Positions 56,073 through 64,000 of a stretch of 64,000 bases of DNA are shown here, one piece after another. The first letter of the stretch is position 1, and every line of letters begins with the position of its first letter. Origin of the DNA: Hyparrhenia diplandra. Lineage: Eukaryota; Streptophyta; Magnoliopsida; Poales; Poaceae. The stretch is from contig JADLZK010012229.1 in assembly GCA_015847255.1 (NCBI GenBank), forward strand, positions 1 to 64,000, written 5' to 3'. The translations under genes and the position numbers were made by a program. Below the pieces are notes generated by a model that saw only the letters and a program-made list of their open reading frames with translations, had not been told where the DNA came from and searched no databases.

Positions 56073-56452
56073 TCCATTGGAGCAAATTTTTTTGCAAAAA
56101 CAATCATCAAATAAGTAGGTCCTCACGTCAGCCCTCAGCAACACTTCTTCGACCTGGGCAAACAACGTCAACTATCCACAACGTGGCTTAAAAAAAAAAG
56201 AGACGTCAGGTCGGCCCGCTCTAACCAAGTCGGTTCGTCATTCTGGTGTTCCAAACAAGCAACATTATCGATGACGAATTTGTGTTGTTCATTAATGACG
56301 ATGCTCAGCATTTAGTCACTATTCATCGTGCCTGGGCTCCGTCACTTGTGACTTGTGACCAACGTAAAATTTTCGTCAGAATGAGACTATTCGTGACCAA
56401 AATTGCCGGCGTCATGAGAGAATGGTCATTGATGTACACATTTCTACTAGTG

Positions 56453-56577
56453 CGGCCATTGACCCTGAGCCACCTGATTGCTCGCCGTCGCCCATGTCTA
56501 ATAACAGCCGACAGGGTGTCACAGCACGAGTAAACTCTCCGAACAGCGCTAACACCTCTCAACAGGCTACTTTGTAA
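56453..56577 (+). pseudogene. LINE 3 ORF1, 3' portion
   Basis: Continues the frame interrupted at 47335 and encodes AIDPEPPDCSPSPMSNNSRQ through to TSQQATL and a TAA stop. ORF2 begins at almost the same point in another frame, the tight ORF1/ORF2 junction expected of plant LINEs. Confidence 0.6.
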
Positions 56578-56579
56578 GT

Positions 56580-57982
56580 GCACCAACACGATCCAGCTGG
56601 CGGGCGTGGAACTGCCAAGGATCGGGCCAATCACTGCAAAGCTCTACTATGCTGCACCTCGATCGGCTTCTTACATTGACAAAGCCGCAGGTTTGTTTTA
56701 TTTGTGAAACCGTAAATTCCAAAATTACTAGAACTGCTTTGATTAATCGGTTTAATGTTTTTGATGCTTATATTGTTCCACCTCAAGGCCTCTCTGGAGG
56801 TCTTTGGCTTCTTTGGAATCAGGATGTAGATGTGTCTGTGGAATACTCAAGCCACAACCTGATTTTAGCTTTATGTACTTATAAGTTCTCTAGTTTTAGT
56901 TTTGGTCTTATCTGCATGTATGGTGACCCTCATCATCACAATTCCTCAGCCATCTGGGCTTCTGTTCATGCCTTTGCTGTAAATTATCCACGCATGCCTA
57001 TGTTATGTAGTGGTGACCTTAATGATATAATGTCTGTGAATGAAAAGTTAGGGCCTAAACCTGCTGATGTGCGTCGTATTTCACATTTCTGCTGCATGGT
57101 TAAGGATTGTGGGTTAATTGACTTGGGTTACAATGGTCCTGCTTACACTTGGAGTAATAAGCGTTTTAGTACTAATCCTACTTTTGAGCGTTTGGATCGT
57201 TTTCTAGCAAATACAGAATGGTGTACTCACTTCCCTACGGCTGCGGTTTACCACTTACCCATGATGCGCAGCGACCATGCACCCATTCTTTTGGTTCTAG
57301 AATCCAATCGAGCAAAAACAAAAAAGCCTTTTCGTTTTGAAAACTTTTGGTTGGCTGAAAAGGACTTCAAAAAGGTAGTACAACAAATTTGGAACTTATC
57401 GTACTCAAGACCTTTTCAAAAGAAATTACATTACCTGGCTACTGACTTGAAAGTTTGGAGAAAGAAAAAACCCAAACTCTCTGATAGTTTGCAGGAGATT
57501 GAGAAGAAGATTCTACAGCAGCAGTCCCTGCCACCACACCAACAGAATTTCTCTCTTCAAAAAGATCTTACGCATCAACATCAGCAAATTTTGGCTAAGC
57601 AAGAGGTATATCATAGACAAAGGTATAAGAAGACTTGGGCTATAAAAGGTGATAGAAACACCGACTTCTTTCATAAATCCATTTTGAAAAGGGCTAGACA
57701 AAACAACATTACTTACCTTGTTAACTCTGATGGTTCTGCAGCCACAACCCCGCAACAAATAGAATCAAATTTCCTATCTTATTTCTTGACATTTTTCAAG
57801 CAACTCCACAGCCTACTCAATATGCAGGAAACACAATTGCGAGAACATACCTCGGATCAAATTGAACAACACACATACACAACTCCGGACATGAAGGAAA
57901 TACATGGAATCGTCAAGGCCATGCGGTCAAATGCCTCGCCAGTCCGGACGGTATTTCTGTAGCTTTCTATAAAAGTGCTTGG
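56580..57982 (+). pseudogene. LINE 3 ORF2: AP endonuclease and start of reverse transcriptase
   Basis: The frame opens with SWRAWNCQGSGQS, the usual start of the apurinic/apyrimidinic-type endonuclease domain. It continues through VCFICET (catalytic Glu), GLSGGLWLLWN, MLCSGDLNDI, GYNGPAYTWSN, ERLDRFLAN and RSDHAPILL (catalytic SDH). The linker ends at AIKGDRNTDFFH, then MRSNASP. One base is lost at CCAGTCC (expected CCAGGTCC), so the frame shifts just before DGISVAFYKSAW, where the solo LTR interrupts it. The endonuclease nicks target DNA in an active element. Confidence 0.9.
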
Positions 57983-58614
57983 TGTAACACCCCCGTGTTA
58001 CTTTCACTAAAATCGACATGTCATCATGATTATTGCAAAGCATGAATGTTTAGCTCACCTTGTGTTGCATTGAACTAAAATAAGTTTATTTTATGTTTGG
58101 ATGCATTGTCGGTCGAAAAGACGCGAGAGGAATCAGATTAGGAAACTCTCCCCTTGTCGGAAACCCTAGTTTCCAAACCCTAATTGCCCCCTTTTCAATA
58201 TTTCAAAATTTAAGCATAATTTGAGAAAAGTTTCAAAAGCTAGTTTGTAGATCTTGTTGAGAGGAACAAAAGTCATGTACAAAGTTTTTCAAGTTGTTAC
58301 ATGATTTTAAAAGTAATTTTGAATTCAAATTTCAAAATTTGGAGCTGCTTTTCAAAAAGTCAAACTTAGAGGCTGAATTTGAAAATGGTCCAATTGTGAA
58401 AGTTGTAGATCTTGAAAATTTAAGGGGGTTACTTTTTGGAAATTTTCGAGTTCAGTTCAAATTTTGGGAGTAATTTGAAATTTTCGAGTTAGGGTTGATG
58501 GTGAGCGATAACCCGACCAACCCACCGTCACCCGCCGCCGTCCACCGGCGAAGCCCTGGCGCCGACCACTGGAAGCCTTGCGACCCCTCGACCACCTCCT
58601 CGTCCTCCTTTGCC

Positions 58615-58621
58615 TATAAAT
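58615..58621 (+). promoter_or_regulatory. TATA box of the solo LTR
   Basis: CCTATAAATGGCGGC lies at the start of a GC-rich leader-like stretch, consistent with the LTR promoter. Confidence 0.5.
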
Positions 58622-61285
58622 GGCGGCGTCGTCGCCCGTTTTCCCACCCGAAAAGCGCGCCGCGAACCGCCGTCACCACGCCGCCGTCGTTCGTCGCCGT
58701 CGAACCATCCCTCACCTAGCCGACTTGCCAACAGCACCGTAACTTCGCCCACGCTTCTTTTGAGTCTGAACCGAAGGCGCCTCTCTCATCGGCGGGTCGC
58801 CGCGCCACCCCATCTTCTCGCCCGGTCGGATCGCCCCGCCTTCGACCTCGCCGTCGGCGGCTTCGCTCCGGTGAGCTTTAGCTTTACACTTCCTCGCGTT
58901 TTCCTTCCCTTTAGATGGTGTAGTCACGGTCGACTCGTCCTTTTTCCTAGCCGTGGCCCGGCTCGCGGAACATCGTGCGAGCAGCCGTCGTCCGCCGTCG
59001 TCGCCGTCGATCTAGCTCCGTCGTGTCCCCGGCCCAAACCAACTTGCGTTCTAGCATCTGGTGAGTCCACGGCCGCCCTCCTTCTCTCCGTTTTCTTTTT
59101 AGCCCAAACCGGCGCCGAACGCAGAACGCCGCAAGCGCCCGAGTGTGGCCTTGCACCGCCGCCGCAGGAGCACGTGAGCAGCACGTGGAACGATGTCGGC
59201 CGGATTAATCGTTCACCCGGGCCGGCCCAACCTTGTTCCACGGGGCGGTCCGTTATCGTTCCTTGTGGGCCGTGAACGATGGCTGGGTCACTTACGATGA
59301 TAACAGGGCGAATTCAGCCCAAAACCCATTTTTCATTTATCAAATGTTTTATTCAATTTCATTTATTTGAATAGTGTCGATTTTCCAAATTTTGTATAAA
59401 TTCAAATACTAGCTCAAAAATTCTGAAAATTTTTGTGTAGCCTTCCCATGAGTATGTTTATCCATGAAAAATTTGAAACTTGAATTTTGAATACTTTGGC
59501 ATGATTTAAAAATACAAATTTTAATTGAAAAATGCATCTTCCTTGATTTTTAATAATTATTTTATTTATCCAAAAATCATGAAATTTATTTTGGTACTGT
59601 TTTATGACCTGACCTTCTTGTACAAAATTTTTTGAGCTTGTTTTGAGAAAGTAAAATTTTTTTTTTATTATTTTATGCCCTATCATTTTATGTGTAGAAC
59701 AACTTGTTAAATGCTTTCCAACTTAGGGTTTTGGGTAGATTTTGGATTGTTTTGTGAACCCTAAACCATGCCTTTATCAAGTGGTCCTTGAGAACTCCTT
59801 AGGCAATGGTGATGATATCTCGTAGAGTAGTCCAACAAGTTGGTTTTGTTAGGTTGCAACTTTATCGTGAAGAAAAGTCGTACTCAAGTTGTTTATCTTT
59901 TCATGCACTCTCGCACCTCATGTTTATATGCATGGCATCATATTAAGCATACATTATTCTTTTCGTATAGTGAACGAAGGAGATCGTGAAGTTGTTGATC
60001 GGGCCTCGGAAGAAGGCTATCTTGTTGATTCGAGTTAGGATATCGTGATCCGTCATCCAGAGTCAAGCTATTTCACCGATCAAGGCAAGCCCCGGTTCAT
60101 TTAAACATTTCCTTGTGTTTTACAAAGCTTTATATCACCTTTGCTTTATGCTTTGCATTAGGTGATAGGAGTTGGGTGATAACCTAATTGATGCATTACC
60201 ACTCCTTGATTATTTCAATATCTACCTTGATAACTTTGTTTTGCTAAAATGCTAGAACGCTTAGCCTTGCTATATTAGTTAGACTTTTGAGTCAAATTGT
60301 GACAAGTCCCTTATGAAAGCCCGAAGAGGCCTTTGATGAGAAAGGATGTTATATGAGAAAACCATACTGGGATATGGTGTTGAAATTGAGACCGGTCGGG
60401 TAATTTGCATTGAGAATGGAGTCTCAGTGTAGTATTTCCGGCTTGTCGATTAAGGACTGAAGCGTGTAGGCCTGTGTAACCGAGACTATGGAGCGCATCT
60501 GCGCTGAGGTCGTTGGACCAATGGCACGTCTGTCATGGGTGTTGTCCCATCGCGGTCGACCCTAGTTCGGGACACATACTCCGGTAAGCCCGATCTTGGG
60601 GGTGTCAAATCGAAACGCATACAACCGCGCCTTTGGGAGTGGAGAGATGGCGGGGAGTGCGTGTTACCCTCGTGGGTTAAAGTCCCGGATTGAGGCGTCA
60701 CGGTACTCTCGGGTGGCGTGGGACGCGGTTCCGTTTTGAGTATCCGGGAAAGGGTTGATATATGCAAGCTTAAGTGCTACATATGTCGTGGTGGAAAGAA
60801 CTCCCAATTTGGGTTAATCGATTTCGAAATCGCCGTGCTTCTCGGATATGGAGACTTGGTTTCCCGACTTACATTGTAGATTAATTATGGAACAATAAAG
60901 AGATGGAATAAGTGATGGAACTTCTATAAGTGTTTGCTATAGTATAAGATCACCTAGAATAGGTGAGATACTAAATTGAGATTAAAACATTGAAAGTAAG
61001 GATTCACTATTAGTAAGCTTTTCTGCTAAAAGAGTCCTTGATTCTTGCTAAAAGCCTTACCTTGATTCCTATTAGACCCGGCATTTCCCGAAGTCTCCGT
61101 CTATTTTTCTTTAGTCGGGTAAGCCTTGTTGAGTACTCCCGTACTCGGGGTTTGTTGACCTGTTGTTGCGGGACCCGAGAAGTCATGTTTGCACCGGATC
61201 GTCTTTGCATGACAATTCAACAGGAAGAGAGTGATGAGGAGTGAGTAGTGAGACCGTGTGGGGGGGTCTAGTAGTATTATTTGTG

Positions 61286-61291
61286 TAATAA
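61286..61291 (+). terminator. Putative poly(A) signal of the solo LTR
   Basis: AATAAA (in GTGTAATAAACTTTCC) sits about 260 bases before the LTR right end, where transcripts of such elements would be processed. Confidence 0.35.
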
Positions 61292-61555
61292 ACTTTCCGC
61301 TACTCCTACTTTAAGTTGTAAAACTTGTTTCCAAGAAATGGTTGTCAAAGTATTGTAATATAAAACTTCATTTGTTTTACTCGATTATGTATGAAAATTG
61401 TTGTAAATCTTTGCAATGACCTTGTAACGGATCCCTGGTTGGAAAAGTTAATAGTACTTTTCGGATTATAGGTGCACATGTGTGACTATTAAAGGTTGTT
61501 AAACCGATAATTAGTACATGTGGGCCCTGTAATTTGGAAGGTTCTGTTACACTTG

Positions 61556-62738
61556 GGAGCTCATTAAACATGATCTTATGCACGTCGTCTCTCGATTTTT
61601 ATAATTATGCAATCTTACGATGACATTAATAAAACTTTCCTTGCCCTCATTCCAAAGAAGACGGCTCCCACGGTTCCACAGGACTTCAGACCTATTAGCT
61701 TGTGTAATGTGTCTTATAAAATTATTGCTAAGTCTCTTGCTAACAGGATGAGAGAACATTTACCTGATATTATCCACCCTTCTCAATGCTTTTGTGCATG
61801 GTAGGTGCATTGCTACTAACATCATTATCACGCAGAAATTATCCATTCTTTTCATTTGAAAAGTTGGAAAACCAATGCCTTCTTGCTCAAACTGAATCTT
61901 GCTAAAGCCTTTGACAGGATTAATTTGGACTTTCATTGCTCATACTCTTAGGAAAAACCATTTCTCGAGCATTTCATCCACCTACTACATGCATGTATTT
62001 CAACTACTTCAATGCGAGGTCCTTGTTAATGGCAAGCCTTGAGAATACATATATCCTTCGAGAGGTATCAGGCAAGGTTGTCCCTTATCTCCTTACCTCT
62101 TTATTATTGCGATCAATGAATTGTCGGACATGCTTCAAATAGCTCTACAGAATGGGAACATTCAAGGGATTTGTCTGGGGAGTACTGGTCCTAGCATCCA
62201 CTCTCTCCTTTTTGCAGACGACCTAATAATTTGTGGGCAAGCAACTGAACAGGAAGCCCTCACCATCAAATCAGCCCTTGATCTTTTACGCCAAGCTTGG
62301 TCGGTACCAAACTTAAGTAAGTCATCCATTCTTTTTAGTAGGAATGTTCCTCCAACTATGATTCCAACTATTAAAAATATCTTCCCCGTGCACGATCTTA
62401 ACGCAAATACCATGCATCCTGGTCATCCTCTCCTTTTTTCTCATAAAGACAAGAATAGGGCCTATGCTTTTATCAAAAACAAATTCAGGGCAAACCTCAC
62501 TACAGTTAAGGCGAACAAGCTGAATCATGCAGGAAGGCTTACTTACATTAATTCTGTTCTTGCCTCTGTGCCAATTTACTACCTTTCAATTGTTCTTTTC
62601 TCAAAAGAATTCATTTCTAATATAACTGCTCTTATCAGAAAATTTTGGTGGGCAGGAGTGCAGGAGGACAACACTACTAGTCCTTTTCCTTCTGAGCATG
62701 GAAAGACATTATCCAATCAAAATACAATGGAGGCTTAG
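61556..62738 (+). pseudogene. LINE 3 reverse transcriptase, broken
   Basis: After the solo LTR the sequence resumes as ELIKHDLMHVVSRFY, then in other frames KTFLALIPKK, PQDFRPISLCNVSYKIIAK, NRMREHLPDIIHPSQ, SLLFADDLIICGQA (FADD active site) and NHAGRLTYINSVLASVPIYY. Several frameshifts separate these motifs, so the polymerase is dead. Confidence 0.9.
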
Positions 62739-63041
62739 CAATTAGAGACCTACACACGGTCAATAAGAGTTTGATTCTTAATGCGGCTTGGCGGATTGCC
62801 ACGAGAAAAGGGCGAGTTCCTGGCAACAATTATCAAATCTAAATATTACCCTAACAGGTCTTTTTGGACAGCCTCTAAAAATTCTCCAAAATCCATTTTT
62901 TGGTCTTCTGTCATGCAGGTTAAGGACATTCTTCACGCGAACTCTACGGTGTAGATTCACAAAGGTAACTCAAATATATGGAATACTCCATGGTGTGATA
63001 TTTGGGAAACTATTCATTCGAGCTCAACCTCCCCTGTTACC

Positions 63042-64000
63042 ATGACTTCCCTTCCCCTAATTGTCAACCAGCTTTGGACCCATCTTTCGCAAACCTGGAA
63101 TGTGGATCTTATCAATCAAATTTTTTCAACTCATGCAACTAATGTTATTACTAACACTTCCACTATTCCTTCTAATGAGAATGATATTGTGGTCTGGAAA
63201 CCCTCTCCGGACGGTTCTTGTTCGGCAAAACAGTCTTTCCACTTCCTAAATGCAGGTAACCAAGTTCAACTGCCAGCTCAGGGACCAAGGAGTGTAAGTC
63301 CACAAGCCATGGAAATTATGAAACGTATATGGAAGCTCAAGAACTGCCCTCCAAACTTAAAAACGTTCTCACGGAGGTTAATTAGAAGAGCCTTGGCCAC
63401 GAGGTGTAAGAGCGGTCAAGATTCGGCGAGAATCTCCAAGTTATGCTCTACCTGCAATGCTGTAGAAAATGATAGGCACCTCTTCTTTGAATGCAACTTG
63501 CCTCGTGCCGTGCGGTTTACTTCCAACCCTCCTATCATAGCTTATAATCTTCCACATGATGATGATGGAGTTCAAAATATTATTGCATGCATGATTGACA
63601 CCTCCACCACGGACGACCACATCATTTCCATCATCACCACTCTTTGGTATATTTGGAAAGCTAGGAATGATAAGACCTTTAATAACAAAACTTGGACGGT
63701 ATGGCAAGTCCATCATGCTGTGAGTGCAGATATGCAGGTGACTAAGGAGATAAATCATGACGCTCAGGTAACTCAGGATGACTGCACTCATCCCATTTCT
63801 CCACAGGGAACTCATAATTCCTCCATTCCTTCGAATACTCCTCAACCCCACTATACTTCTACTCTTCAACATACACACATTATTACAAATCATATGCAGG
63901 TACCTTCCGACAAAGATAGAAATGCCAACTCTGCTGGAGGGAGTTCGTGTCTATTCTGATGCCTCTATCTCCCCTGATCAGAATCATATAACATATAGAA
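63042..64000 (+). pseudogene. LINE 3 zf-RVT region and start of RNase H
   Basis: The frame includes WKPSPDGSCSAKQSFHFL, MKRIWKLKNCPPNLKTFSRR, then CSTCNAVENDRHLFFECNLP (zinc-binding pattern) and TLWYIWKARNDKTFNNK. A frame change near 63955 leads into VYSDASIS, the first RNase H motif, and the element runs off the window. Confidence 0.85.

Larger units (their letters stand above)
47336..56452. mobile_element. Defective CACTA (En/Spm-type) DNA transposon
   Basis: Both ends start CACTAGTAGAAAT when read inward. The flanking trinucleotides are CGA (left) and CGG (right), compatible with a 3-bp duplication carrying one change. Subterminal regions are rich in GTGACGA or GTCAC motifs in both orientations, like transposase-binding repeats. 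The 9,117-bp element keeps only the N-terminal transposase-associated domain (minus strand) and a short plus-strand coiled-coil ORF. The catalytic Transposase_21 region is missing, so it would need a helper element. Confidence 0.9.
57983..61550 (+). mobile_element. Solo LTR, 3.57 kb, inside LINE 3
   Basis: It starts TGTAACACCCCCGTGTTAC and ends GGTTCTGTTACA, with terminal TGTAACA/TGTTACA symmetry. A perfect 5-bp duplication CTTGG lies at 57978-57982 and 61551-61555. There is no second LTR, primer-binding site or polymerase, so it is most simply the product of recombination between the LTRs of a large Gypsy-like element. It has a GC-rich central part (58500-59280) with a TATA box and an AATAAA near the right end. 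Confidence 0.88.
46736..64000 (+). mobile_element. LINE 3, long copy with nested CACTA and solo LTR
   Basis: This plus-strand non-LTR retrotransposon has ORF1 fragments at 47001-47335 and 56453-56577 and ORF2 in two pieces (about 56580-57982 and 61551 to the window end). Removal of the CACTA element rejoins ORF1 in frame (ERLRP, then TAIDPEPPD, to a stop at 56575-56577). Removal of the solo LTR rejoins ORF2 at YKSAW|ELIKHDL. ORF2 runs from endonuclease through reverse transcriptase to zf-RVT and the first residues of RNase H (YSDASIS), so the element continues past the window. The left boundary is approximate. Confidence 0.85.

Noticed and set aside
47336..56452. Interpreting the CGA/CGG flanks as proof of a CACTA target duplication
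   Set aside because: Only two of three bases match, so the duplication is stated as compatible rather than demonstrated; element identity rests on the termini and transposase domain.
58610..59275. 221-codon ORF inside the solo LTR
   Set aside because: It is Pro/Ser/Arg-rich, overlaps other open frames on both strands and lies in the LTR leader; no domain is recognisable.
1..64000. CRISPR arrays, bacterial operons, phage or toxin systems
   Set aside because: No spaced short palindromic repeats, ribosome-binding sites or prokaryotic gene organisation were seen; the window is plant nuclear DNA.

Overview
This window is plant nuclear DNA, almost certainly from a grass (Poaceae). The coding signal is confined to GC-rich islands with intronless esterase genes. 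The AT-rich remainder is packed with typical grass transposons: Tourist and Stowaway MITEs, hAT-type MITEs of the GGCCTTGTTTAG class, CACTA, Helitron, LINE and LTR elements. I cannot fix the species; a panicoid or other PACMAD grass is only a guess from the MITE families.

The host genes I recognise form one dispersed cluster of seven plant carboxylesterases (CXE, alpha/beta-hydrolase-3 family, related to the GID1/HSL group). They lie at 350-1285 (+), 3596-4540 (+), 13414-14464 (-), 28992-29940 (+), 36456-37459 (-), 38957-40043 (-) and 41702-42803 (+). Four look soluble. Three (13.4, 39 and 41.7 kb) carry an N-terminal signal peptide or membrane anchor, so the cluster probably supplies esterases to both the cytosol and the secretory pathway. 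Every copy as written contains at least one frameshift. Most are one-base errors in G/C (once T) runs, while all catalytic motifs stay intact, so base-calling errors are as likely as real decay.

The rest is mobile DNA. From 16658 to 19990 lies a complete, young, non-autonomous LTR retrotransposon (300-bp LTRs, TSD AAAGT, PBS, PPT). It has no polymerase, but it carries an F-box segment and a piece of a sucrase/ferredoxin-like (AIM32-type) host gene. From 23333 to 25793 there is a probable minus-strand Helitron. A truncated LINE occupies 26.1-28.4 kb. From 43.8 to 46.25 kb a hAT MITE abuts a Stowaway MITE that was split by another truncated LINE. A hAT MITE at 32.7-33.3 kb is split by a Tourist MITE.

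The right third (about 46.7 kb to the window end) is a nested stack. A long plus-strand LINE was interrupted in ORF1 by a 9.1-kb defective CACTA transposon (47336-56452) and in ORF2 by a 3.57-kb solo LTR (57983-61550, TSD CTTGG). Removing both rejoins LINE reading frames. The CACTA element retains a transposase-associated domain, a tandem array of about 340 bp units and two tRNA-like A-box/B-box modules.

Smaller signals include five tiny poly(A)/poly(T) insertions flanked by 11-15 bp direct repeats, promoter-proximal repeats upstream of two CXE genes, and a duplicated G-box.
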